A stretch of DNA of 64,000 nt from Paragonimus westermani (lineage: Eukaryota > Platyhelminthes > Trematoda > Plagiorchiida > Troglotrematidae): NCBI GenBank assembly GCA_008508345.1, contig QNGE01000844.1, positions 151,600-215,599 of the forward strand, in the 5' to 3' direction. Below the pieces are notes generated by a model. The model saw only the letters and a program-made list of their open reading frames with translations. It was not told the origin of the DNA and searched no databases. The translations under genes were made by a program, and so were the position numbers. This document shows positions 23,260-35,409 of the stretch, one piece after another; position 1 is the first letter of the stretch; every line of letters begins with the position of its first letter.

Positions 23260-23690
23260 GTGATCATTTGATCCTCGTCTTCGAATGGGGTACGAACCAG
23301 TTTGATCGCCGGCCCCAGCAACAGTAGGCATGCATCTCAAGATCCCTGTGGATCTGGTACTCTCTGGCTGAACAGATCTATCACATGAGATCCACCTATT
23401 CTGGTGAATCCTCGAACTGCTGCGTTGCTTCTGTCGCAACCTCCTGCAGAGTACGTTGGGCATCCTTACTGGATGGACTCCATCCGAGGGGCTTATGAAC
23501 CGAACCACAACTGCTCGTCGGCCCCCAGTGGACTGTGATCTCCGTGCTTTGCCCCGCTGCCTTATAGGTTAGGTTCTTTTTAAACCAAAGGCTCCGGGTG
23601 GGGCTCTTAATCCAACTCCATTCTTCGGCCTGGGTAACCGGGCAGTATTCCGTCTTCATAATTATGGACGTATAAACGTACATTAACTGT
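23260..23690 (-). repeat. Dispersed repeat, copy 1
   Basis: On the minus strand this contains a conserved reading stretch (RSLWFKKNLTYK...EITVHWGPTS) that recurs on the plus strand near 53,440-53,570 (GSLWFKRNLTYK). The nucleotide block AGCCTTTGGTTTAAAA is shared. It lies just upstream of an RTE fragment on the opposite strand. It may be a LINE 5' region, but the family is not recognised. Confidence 0.6.
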
Positions 23691-23879
23691 GAATTTTCTC
23701 GTCTTCCTGTCAGTTCTTCCTGTCCAGTTCTGCCCCTTTTTTTGGGACAACTCTATACTTGGTTACCCCTTAATGCCGCTTTGGTATACACACCAGAGAC
23801 TTGTCTCATTTGTCGTTCGCGAAAGAAGTCAACCAGAATGGTCGTTTACCAAAAACCAAGGTTCTTTCGCGTGAAGAAC

Positions 23880-25255
23880 ACAACCCCCACTCCATCCGAA
23901 ACTCACTTAGGCTTGCCATCTTCAATGTTCGAACACTCATGCAGACAGGTTAGCAGGCAGCTCCTGCACGTACTATGGGGGCCCTCGACGTCGAAATCTG
24001 TCATCTTAGGAAAACACCACCTCAGGATTCTAGCTCAGTGTTGCATCTTCAGTCTCCGTCAGCCGCTTTTCCATGCGGGTACACTGTGCGGTTCTCTGGA
24101 GACCCTGCAGCTTAAACCACTGGCTAGGTCGAGGTTGGAATTGCCCTAAGCACATACGCAGAGGGGGTGATGCATGATTGGATACCCGTTAACAAGCTCC
24201 TTTGCGCTGTCCGATTCGAATTCACGGTCAGAATACCGAGAGGCGCCTATCACAAACGCTGTCTGTTTTTATGGTATGTGCCCACAGACTGAATGATTGT
24301 ATCACCACCTTACTAACCTTCTACACCGCGCGGTACAGGAACATTGTGCTACTGGCTAAGAACTTAGACGTTCAAGTAGGCAGCCTATGTCGGAAGCATC
24401 TATCACGGCGACTTATAGCGTTTGAGGATGGACCGTTATCACGACTGTTTCCCCCATCCAAAGGGTTCTTCAATGGAAGTTAGCGGCGCAATTCCCTGTT
24501 ATGAACAGGAAGGTTGACTCAATCAGGTAAGTGTGATGTCCAATTCTTTTTGTTATTGTGATTTCAAGCCGGATATGGATGTTAGGTCTCGTGACAGATG
24601 TGGCTCAGTCCGTTCGAATTGTCGTGTCCGAGAGGCTTCACTTCCTCCCGATTACGCTTCTGTGTTATTGAAGATGGCGAATTCTTCCACCAAACCGGAT
24701 TTCCTTTTCGTGCAGATGCGGAAAACGATACCCAGGGGGTGGTAATCGTCTACCACATCGAACACTGCTGACGATACGGCCGACTGGCATAAGGTGAGGG
24801 ATGGACAGATGATGATCTGGCGTAGGGAGATGAGGTCGTTCACCAAGAGGTCGACCATTGCAGGTCAGGTTTGTTTCCCATGCTGGGGACCTCGCGACTC
24901 ACAGAGTCGGTGGCTAGAGACTGGGTGGGATGGCAGTTAATTGGGCTCAGTAGCATGAATGTTGTCGTTAGACCGAATTGTTTGTGAAGTGAATGCACTT
25001 AATGACGCGAAACAGTAGAAGCCGCAAAGAAGCTGTCTTGCTGATGACGTCTTACTTTCACCTACAGCACGGTTGTTTGTTTGCAAGGTGTAGACACATT
25101 GATGACGAATGTCTGGTTATGGAAGTGGCCATTTGTAATAACTGGGTTTCTTCCCTTTCTATTTCTTCGTTCTCTGCACAGAGTTTTCTTCTTTCATGGT
25201 TATGTGGCAGCTAAGCATAAGTGAGAACCACTGATGTATTGCTGTGTATGATGAT
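23880..25255 (+). mobile_element. RTE-type LINE, internally deleted copy
   Basis: The endonuclease beginning (RLAIFNVRTLMQTG, ICHLRKTPPQDSSS, GYTVRFSGDPAA, DWIPVNKLLCAVRF) covers about 23,910-24,300. The extreme C-terminus (CWGPRDSQSRWLETGWD) appears at about 24,870-24,950, followed by the family 3' end with GTGGCAGCTAAGCATAAGTG and an ATGATGATGAT tail at about 25,240-25,254. The reverse transcriptase between them is missing. The same tail closes the repeats at 48.67 and 51.1 kb. Stops occur throughout. Confidence 0.78.
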
Positions 25256-25319
25256 GATAGTGGTACATCTATGCATTATTCAGCAGCACTGATTGCTTCA
25301 AATTACGAAAGAGGTTACC

Positions 25320-26680
25320 TTTATATTAGATGGGAATAACCATGTTTTATGGTGTGATTCTTTAACTCCGTAGCTGTTCGATTTCGAAAATACATTAATA
25401 GGTGATTTTTCTTAACATCAACGGCGGAGACGTAAACAGCAGCTCTTTTTCCGCAATTGCTCCCAAGTGAGGTGTTCTTCAAGCATACAGAAGCTGCAGC
25501 GGTGGCTACCCAAGCAATTGTAAAGTTCACATGGAGAACAATGATTTTTTACTGGTGAACAGGATGGGCAAACTCTTTAGGACTATCGTTCTCATAAATT
25601 GACTAGGCAACTTCTCAGACTGGGCATTTAGCATGAATGCCAATTGTTACCTCAGGACCAACACGTCACGTTGGATGTAGCAGCCACGCCTCCTCCCGCT
25701 GATGTCGGTTTGCCAAGTGGAAGACGAAAATTACGCAACAGTTTGAGAGAACTGCAGTGCCCTCTTGCCACTGGGAGTGGCGGTGGGTCGCCCCCAAAGA
25801 GCTTGGTAAATCGAATGTATTTCGGAAACTCAATACCTCGTTCTGACGAAGGTCGATCCACAAGTTAGTGCTGAGGATGTCAGCAATTTCACGATGTTAG
25901 CCAATGTTGGCTGCTTCGAACTTGCAATCTTTTGCAAAAGGTTTGGACGAACTTGTTCAGCTCGTACCATTGTCTTGCCTACAGGCGGCTGGAGCGTGGC
26001 AGGTGGACACTTCATTCCTTGACTTAACTTGGGGGCTTTGGAATGTGTCAGGAGCATATTGAAAAGTTACATATTTAACTGTACGTTGGAAAATGAAGGG
26101 AACCAGATAGTTGGTATTTTGCTTGTCTGGTATGTGCATGTAGAACGTAGAACGTGGCGTACCAGCGTTTGTATCGTTTGGAGGCACCAAGGGCACTTTC
26201 GAACCGACTTCAACACGTTCTAGCCACAAAGAGTATTCCACTGGACTTGGCTCTCAGACAAGTAATTTGTTGCAAACAGTCACTATTAAAATGTTTCTTG
26301 GGGTCTGAAGAATGGGAGCTTTGGGTTTCAGCTTTAATTTTGTAGGAAATGATACATAATTACCTATGTGACAGACAATAGACGATGAATAGTGGTTGTA
26401 AGGGTAAACGGTAATAAAACAGTATACGACAAGTGGTCCTACAACAAGAGAGTAGCACAGGATCCGTAACACACTTTCGGCTTGCCTAGTGGCTTGTAAT
26501 CCGTCTCTATATCGCTTACATGTTTTCGCACTTTCGATGCGGATTATGGCATTCTGGATGCTACAATGGTTATTAACATGAAGTTTTAAGGCCCGGTTAT
26601 GATAGTTTAGCCTACATACTGAAGTTACTGGCCTGCCTTTGATATAAAGAACGACGCTGCACCACGGCAATCCCAGAACG
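25320..26680 (-). mobile_element. Possible Penelope-like element fragment
   Basis: A 138-codon minus-strand frame (26,254-26,670) reads RPVTSVCRLNYHNRALKLHV, SIQNAIIRIESAKTCKRY and ATRQAESVLRILCYS, which weakly follows the post-RT thumb region of Penelope-like elements (SVYRK.TH..R.L.F..., ..RA, ...L..NGYP). Downstream frames to 25,320 could be the connector and endonuclease, but no clear GIY-YIG signature is visible. The call is tentative. Confidence 0.35.
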
Positions 26681-26689
26681 TTTTTTAAG

Positions 26690-27402
26690 CCGCACTGCTT
26701 TAGTGACCGTTTAGTCTTCTTTTTGTTATCACTCTTCTGTTTATTTTGTTATGTCTGATCTCGAGTTGACATGCCAAACCCGGACTTGTTTGCCACATCT
26801 CTATTTCTAATATGTCGTGTTGCACGTCTTTGTGATCATTCTTTAGTTTTTATTGTTTTGCTGTAATTTTATGCTGATGTTCCGTTTGTTGTTGCAGTTG
26901 TGTGCAGTAATGAGTAACAACATTAATCTGTTACGTTTACCATCTATGCATTTGGCTGTTTCAGCGAATTCCACGCTTTCAAAAGACTAAAGCGTAGTGT
27001 ATAGATTTTTATAATTTTCATTCGAAAGGTCGATATCCCATTCTACTATGCGGTCCTATTTCAGAAAGAACTACTATAATGATGAAGTAGATTGAACCGC
27101 AAGCGTGATTACGGACATTTTCCTATTATTTTTGTGAAAGTATCCTTCCGACGTTGTAACCTATACTTTCGAATCTACAGGAAAACCTAACCACACCCAC
27201 TATATCGTCGAGTACCCACATGTCTTCGCTTTCTGCCATTGATCGCGCCTCGCACTGCTTTTCTTGGCTTGACTTTGTTCCTAATTCCAGTCGCATGATC
27301 CTCGCTTTTTTGCACACTGCGAATGGTTGATATTTCCTGTTTCTGTTATACCGCTTACTGACATCCCTAAGTTTGGTCACATCTAGCTGTTTAATTTTTC
27401 AG
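26690..27402. other. FAN1 upstream region, unassigned
   Basis: No promoter motif or further FAN1 exon is certain. A stretch at 27,178-27,328 is open and bounded by AG and GT (contains HMSSLSAIDRASHCFSW), so it could be an upstream exon, but it has no similarity I can name. Confidence 0.3.
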
Positions 27403-28085
27403 CATATTATGTCAACCGATTTTCCTACCAGAGATCTGTCGGCTTCTGCTGAGGAACACGAACCTCTCGAGAATGGTCCAGCTGCAGGTGGATTAAAACA
27501 CACACATTGACCTTACTGTAATCAGATTTCACTCCGTATATGGTTCAATCACTGGCCGATGCAATCCGTGGCCTGTTATCTGAGAATCTTCTCAGGCAAG
27601 CCGTATCGGAAGACGAAATGGCTTTCCTTCTACGGTTCGAAGCAATCAGTGGTTTGTGATCTTTCCGCGTTTTCTACTCGTAGTATCACCTTCTCTGTCG
27701 TTTTAGAACAAGCCAAGCTGCTAGCCATGCGTATATTTGGTCGTGCCCAGATAATTTTCAGGGAAGCGGACTTTGAAAAAATACTTGGAATCGAGTCTAA
27801 GTCATGTGTACATGAGTTGGTTGCCTCTGGTCTATTGACAGCGAGTAAGAACTAAGTGTAAAACTGAAACTTCCGCACAGACATTGACGGTTTGGAATAC
27901 ACAGATCTACTCAACTGCTTGAATCGCCGAGAATTGGAACTGGTTGCACTAAAGTACAATGTGAAAAATTGTAAAAAATTGAAAATGACAAAGCTGGTCG
28001 AAATTCTGCTCAAAACGGTTGTCGCATCACCTCTGGGCACGCTGTTTCAAAAGCCTGTTGATTCTGGTGTACACTTTCGAAAATT
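27403..28085 (+). CDS. FAN1: FAN1 exons 1-4 (N-terminal part, SAP-like region)
   Basis: Four exons are separated by tiny introns of 38, 55 and 36 bp, a size known from flatworm genes. Exon 2 (PYMVQSLADAIRGLL...) and exon 3 (EQAKLLAMRIFGR, VHELVASGLL) match the region before the SAP domain of FAN1. Exon 4 carries LEYTDLLNCLNRRELELV and KMTKLVEILLKTV, the helix pair of the SAP domain that contacts DNA. Exon 1 enters in phase 0 after TTTTTCAG and has a start codon at 27409, but could also be spliced to further upstream exons. Confidence 0.85.
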
Positions 28086-31000
28086 GTGAGTTTTTTCTTT
28101 AATTCCATATTTTTGGTGTCCTGGGAGTCACACTCAGCTTATTTCTCGTATCGGTCATTATTTGCAGTCACTCACTTAATGTGAGGATACCTATGCGCAC
28201 TCATGTATGTTTGTGGGTGGGTGCGTATCTTTGTGGGAGGAATTAGTATTGAACCAGACGGTCTGGATAACTCAGTGAGCAAAATTGCACGGCCGTGAAT
28301 TGAAGCACGTGATACGCAAGAGAACCATAAATGCCAAAGGTCTTGATGATATGGCTGTACAGTGTTGCGATGTGTGCGACCTCGGATGTGCTGGCAGTTT
28401 TAGTTTACTGAGTCGTCAACGTATTCAAAACACATCGTTAGCGGGGAACTCACAAGTACGTTAGGCACATTATTCGACCCCGTCCTTTTGTAAATTACTC
28501 GCTATACTTTTAAAAAATTTGACCCATGGTAGCTCTCAAACCTTTCCTTCCTTCAGCTTTGGTGATGCACTGTATGATAGTCGTTTTGTTTGGTTCGCAG
28601 GCCACAAACATTTTTTCTCTGTCATCCCATCCGAGGTGTAATGTGTACTCCCATATTACAACCGTTGGAGTGCGTGGCCGACTTCGATATATCAGACACG
28701 TTTCGTATAATGTGTTTGTCTTCTGTTTCACGTTAAACTGTATTAATGCCCAAAGTTATTACCGCAAACACCAAACTGTGCATGTCGAAAGATTTTATTC
28801 TGTGGACGAAGCAGTGTGGTCGACCTACAGACGGGGAGTGAACTATGCCTGTGTCTTCAAAACTTTGCTGCTCATTGACTGTGTTTGCTCAAGCAAAAAT
28901 TTCTGTTATCATGCACTCATTTCAATCTGGTTTCGTCGTTTACCAAATGGCCTTTCGCGAACTCAGCCCAGCGTTTTCTCTGCATACTTCGACCACTGAT
29001 CACCCGTAAACCTCTTTTTTTCTCAGTGGTGTAGTGTTTTAATCAATCACCTGCATGACCATCATAGGGGTGAATTGATGATTTACCACGCAGTCATTTG
29101 TTTTTACATTGCCTGACTACAGGGTTTCTCGCGTACTTGGAGTTTGCTGGCGACCCGACAGGTCACGTATGCGTCTACTGGCTACGGTGCTCTGGCTCAC
29201 CTCTCTTGGTTCTGAGACAGGCTCCAGCACTCTGAACACTTCAGTTCGGGTCAAGTCAATTGAAATGCATTTGAAATCGGAACTGTGAGTGTTCTGCACT
29301 GTACACGTACACATACGCACACGTTTCGGTTCACTGCATTCATAGATCAAGCGTTTGGTCAGATGTTAGTTATCATGCGCAATAGATAGTCAGAGATGGA
29401 CCGATGCTAAGTTAAAAAAATCAAGTCGTTCATATGATGTGGGTTAACGGAATAAGAAACGGGGCTTGATATCGGTCCTTGACAAGTCGCTCGGATGACT
29501 GTCCACCGGTGACAACTGACTTCGATTTGTTCATGCACAGTCCAACCACCTGGAATGTTTGTGTGTGAGCTTTGGCGGGTTGACAATAGCCGGTCGACAT
29601 GTGAATTACTGAATTATAACGGACACCGTGTGACTCCTGTACGCAGAGGACGCACATGAGTTTCCCGTTACCCACTAATGTGTCTGATCCCATGAACATC
29701 TTCATGTATGTCGTGTTCATTTAAAAACGTTTTAATTTGTCATCCGATGCGTTCAAAAGAAACAATTCGTGTGAGCTAAGCGTGCCGGTTCACATTGACT
29801 TTTGAGGAGTCTCTGAACGGCCTGGTGATAGTGTGGTCACTGTCTTTGAAAGCCTTGTCCGTTTAACGGAGTGAGGCTTCAGAAGGCATTGATTGAGAGG
29901 CCTGTGAGAATGCGAAAGCTGCAATCAATCGTGAGTGGCATTCAACTTCTGTTAAACGAAAACCCTTACTACTTGTATGCATTGCTTTGTGTATGAAATA
30001 CCAACATACGTGCATTACTGAAAGTCAATCTGCAATTTGCAGATTTGATTTTAGGTTATCCTGGAATATCAAAGCCTCAGTCAAACCAAATTAGAGCATT
30101 TGGTTTCTGTGATACACATTTAGTAAATTTTAAAACTTCCACTCAACTACTAGAATCATGATTATCTTTCCCTGTCCACTAACTACACGTTTTTCTTGGC
30201 GCAATCATAATCACAGCCAAAAACCAATTCATGATTATTAATTTGACTTTCAATCAACCCAGATATTCCTAGTTGGTTTCAGATGATTTGGCAGTTCCAC
30301 CCGGCTTACATGTGGTTCAGTATTTTTCAGGGCAGCAGACGCCTTGTAGCTAAGTTCGACAACATGATTTGACGAGCGCGTATATGCATATTATTCATTC
30401 TGTATGTTGCTTTGTGTTTATGTAGGTACAACATGCTGCTTGTGCGTCGTGGAGACCTAGTCTTTCCAGCTTACGAGATCAAACGATGCACCCCTGTTTA
30501 TCGATCGCCGAACGAGGTACAGGAGTAAGTATCTATCATGTTTTCTGCTTCCATAACACAAACTTTTCTTCATCAGTCATCTTGATTTATTGGACTTGGA
30601 ACTTCGACTAAATTACCTAATGAGCGTCAGAGACTACCCATCCGCGACGGACTTATTCAGCCGAATGCAGACGCGTTTGTTGGACTTGGTGATAAAGTAA
30701 GAAAATAGCCTCCGACCCTCAGCCTGTTTCTAGTGTCCTTATTGTCGTTCATACTGTTTCGCTGATGCTGATTATCTTTTCTTCGTGTACAGACATGAGT
30801 ACAAACGTGAGGATGTGCCAGCATTTCTTCGCCGTTTCACGGGACCTTATCGTGCACTGCGTATTTTATCCACAGTTGTCGATCTGTTCGAACGTCAGAG
30901 ACGATACAAAGATGCAGTTTCTTTGATTCTGTCTATCTTGTCTGCTCCTCGACACACGGCTAGTGCTGGATGTCCTCTGGATGCACTGGGTCCGTGCCGT

Positions 31001-34000
31001 GCAGGCTGGTTGCTTATTCGCTTGATGATTGATCTTGGCAATCATCTGAAGAATCCCTCGTCTGCAATCTGCACAGTTGTGACTTTTATCAACTCTGTAC
31101 GAGAATCCGCGATGGACTGTGACGTCTCATTATGTCCGTGTTTACGCGGAGGGCTTCGCCTAAGTGTCTATGAACAATTACTGAAATTGGCAGGCTGTGT
31201 GAACGAAGCAGGCAAATCGGACGAGGTTAATGCAACTCGGGAACCAAAACGCAAACGCTTGATAAAAGATCTGGGCAATACCACAGAGGAGTGTGCTCTT
31301 CAAAACAGCCAGGCTCAAATTGTCGTTCCACGCTTGGTAGCAAATCTGAAACAGTCACCAGAGGTATGCAATTGATTATGTCTTACGCCGGTTCCACAGA
31401 ACGCGCTAGTTCGTTGCCATTGGTCGTTTTACCAGGTTGTAGCTAGGCAACAACCTTCATAGGATGAGAAGCAACGAGCTAAGTAGTTTTATCTAGCAAA
31501 GCGAATGACATATCGGTAAAGTACACCACCATGAATAAACACACGTTTACGTGCTCTTTGAAGTCATACTGCACCGCTCATTTCCCCCCATGAGTTCGAA
31601 GCAGCTAGTGAGTATCTACTATTAATATGCATTCGCAAAGGGAGTCCCAAGTTTTTCTTGTGTTTTAGTTCATCGATGCTACATACCGTTTCATCAGACC
31701 GGGATTTGCCTTCTAATCTTTATTTTGACCAGTGCGATGCGGATCGGATCATTATGCCCAAATTTAAACCACTACAGTCGATTGAGAATGTTATCCAAAC
31801 TGTAACAACCACTTTCTTTTCGGAACACACTTTTGTAGTCTCCGCTTATCTAGAAACGGTAAACTTGTATTCTCAAGGTGAATCATGTTGGTTATGTATG
31901 TATGCTTCCACTGAGACTTTGATTTGCTTCTCTCTTCCTTATTTCAGGTGCATTTGGCTGCACCTGTGAATGCTTCTTCTAAAGAAATTGGGACTAGCCG
32001 TCCACACTATTTGTGGACGCAAGCGGTGCCACTCAAGAAGTCCGCTGGTTCTTCGACTCAGTCTAGCACAACAGTGGATTTATCAGAGGAATCGCACACT
32101 CTCCTTCTCAATGTGGAGCAGTGGGTCCTTTGTCATTACCGCCACATCTCGGGGTTTGAGCGCGGTCAGCGGCAGGTTTTGTGTTTTTCCTGTCTATCAT
32201 CTGACCCATTCTCTACTGTTCACCAAAGTAAAACCAACAATGCGACTGTGGTATATTGATACCACAGTCACACTGCTCCCCCTAAAACACAGCTCACAAC
32301 GTCCATTGTTTAAGCATAGAGGTACATCGCTTTTGACATGGATGATAGCTTCCACCTCCCTTTTTCAGTTCTTTTTTACAGGGCAAAATGGCTAATTTGA
32401 GGTTGAGGTATTTTGTTTTATACATTGATATGTGTAGCATTTGCGAGCTGGTACGGACTTAGTCGACTTTGCAACAGAGGTGATCTGAAACACGTTCAAA
32501 TGGGCTGATATTGGGAAAACGTGGGAACCGTAGTATTGTGTGTGCATTGTGTAACATACACTCAAGTTGCGTTGATAACGCCATCCTTCAGCTCTGGCTA
32601 AATGGCGCTTTTCGAAGAGTGCTGATTGAAGCAAGCAAATCCCTGAATGGTACAAATGTTTATAAATGCACGATAGACTGTCCACTTCAGTTTGCATCGG
32701 TAAACACTAACACCACGAACGGATATTCCTACTCAGCACTTTAAATTCCTTATGGTTAACCAAACATCTTACCATCTACGATGCGCGTTCTCATCACATA
32801 ATCATCTGTATTCAAGATTACAATGCCGGCACCTTTCGGAAATGTTGATGATAGGAAGTTCAAAGTTGACCGTACACCAGATAATAGCATTCTACTGAGA
32901 AAACAAGTATCGAGGAAACTGCAATTTATCTCACTCCATGGATATATAAGTTAGCTGGCGTATAAACACTTGAAACCGATTGGGACCCGTGCACCAAGAA
33001 AGAGGGGATTACCCAAATTGCACAAATCCGGTGTCCCTTAAAAGCTTATCATTGCCATGGTTGATTCAGCTTACTACAACCTTGCTCAATGGCTTGTTCA
33101 GCTTTTCGATCCCATCCACAAGACCCTCAGCTCCTGTATTTTGAAGGATTCTTTTGAATTTTGTGGTATTTTGTGGGAATATTTCAGTGAGTTCCGCACA
33201 AAAAATGTACTCCGTTGATGTTGAATCGCTATTCACAAACGTTCAATTACATGAAACAGTTGATTATCTATGTAAGTTTATTTTGATTCATAATATTTCC
33301 TTATCCATTCCTGTCGACTACCTTGAAGAATTGATTCTTATGTGTACGGAAAACGTTCGATTTGAGTTTGACGGATGTGCTTATAAGCAATTTGACGGTG
33401 TGACAATGGGTAGCCCGTTGGGTTCAACATTGGCTAATGGTTCTCTTGGAATGTTCGAAGATGGACTGTCGCATTGTGTTGACCGTTCTTTGCCAATGAT
33501 ATCATAATATTCACCGATTTTGATCATTTTATGACTCTTTTACATCACCCATTGAAATCTCCGTGTCACCCCTGAACAAGAGTTAGATAACTCACCACCA
33601 TTCTTAGACGTCCTTATTTCTAGGCGCTTAAACGGTACACTCAGTAGGTCTGTTTATCGAAAAGCCACATGGAGTGGGCAGTACCTACAATTCTTTTCAA
33701 TTGCGCCCGTGGCTTATAAGCGTAGTTTGGTACGAACTACTTTTCACTGAGCAAGGAAGCTGCACGGCCGACAGCCTAAAATCTGAAAAGGAGCTCTTGA
33801 AGAATGTCCTGCTTACGAATGGATATCCGGTCAAATTGAAATTTATTGCAAGGAACAAGTGGCTGCCTCTCAACCACAATCAGTGCCGAAGAAGCGGGTT
33901 TTTATCAACCTTCCTTACGCAGGTGACCACAGTATTACCGGTGTAAATCGAAAGTTTAAACATGCCATTGGTCGCACATATCCCGCAGCGGAATTGCGCT

Positions 34001-35369
34001 TGTTGCTTTCCACACACAGGGTGAGTCTTCACTATCCGATCGTTCTTTCTCGGAAAACTCTGCCTCTGACGTTATCTACCGATTCACCTGCAATTGCGTT
34101 GATTCGTTCATTGGTGGAACGGACTGAAACCTACGACAGAGCAAGGTGGAGCATATTGCCAAGTAGCTGGTGCAAACAGTGACTCAATGCAGTTCCAGAA
34201 ACCCGCTGTTGAACAATAGGCAGTTTCGTTGTGAGTAGTATACTATTCACAAGTAGTATATTACCCACAGGTGACATTCAGGAACAAGAGGACAAGCCCC
34301 GAACGCGACGTAATAGAAGAGACCATCGGAGCAGTGTATACGTGCTGTGTGAGAACTTTCACCAAGGCGACTGAAAACGTACTGTCACCCAATGTATGTG
34401 AGTGTCTGCCTGTCGTGCAAATGCGTGCACGCGTTTGTAGTTTGGGTTTTGACATGACCTGTACGGAAGCTTGCGCAATAAACGAACTCGCAGGCCAAGG
34501 GTCTCTTGTGGACACGACACCGCGATTGTCGTAAGGTTCCTTGTGCGGCACGAAATTGTTATCGAGGAGTCTTCCATTCCCAGTCCTTTCAGTCTTTGAG
34601 GCTTTCGTTTTACGTACACGCTTGTTCACAAAATTCCTTTATCCTCTATTTTTTGTATACATCTCAAACTGGATTGTAGCTAAAGGAGGGGGTGGCAAGA
34701 ATTTCTTCGTTCGGAGTGGGTACCGTCTTGAGACTCTAGTCGGATTCAAGTTACCTCTCCCTGGAGTTGCCGTGACAACTACGTTACATGGTTCGTACGT
34801 AATCGTCACCAGTGAACTCTTATGACAACGTTCTTTCCGTCGCGACGTCCATATTGCGGTTTACACAGGTTTAACTCGTGTTAGTGAGGTGGCAATGACA
34901 ATCGATTACTCATATGAGTTTGACCCTGTGTTGCGGCCACCGACCCTATCTAGTTTCGACCATTCTGATGACCTGTAGCTCCCATGTGACCCTGTATATC
35001 ACACTTCAGCGAACACCTGGCAGAATCGTTGAGAAACATATATGCCGTTAGTCCCTAACTGTCGACGAATTGAACAGCCTTGTCAGTCATGTTCATCGGT
35101 CCACAACCGTGCAGGCATTTTTAAAAACATATATATATATGTACAGGTATTTAAAAAAACAGTAAGTACCTATATAAATATGGGTTTTTAATGTGAACTG
35201 ATGGAACACGTTAACTGTGTTGCGTTATGCGATAGACAACTTAATGTTACAACGGGAGCAAATTCTGATTCTGATTAGAAGCGGATCTGCAAGATGATTA
35301 TTCCTGGTCTCAGCTTGGTTGAGATCTCAGCGTTGTTTGGTATGAGTATATACATATGTGGGTGTTTAA

Positions 35370-35409
<40 letters not shown>

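Noticed and set aside
27178..27328. Possible upstream FAN1 exon
   Set aside because: It is open and bounded by AG and GT but shows no match to FAN1 or a UBZ finger, so it was left out of the model.
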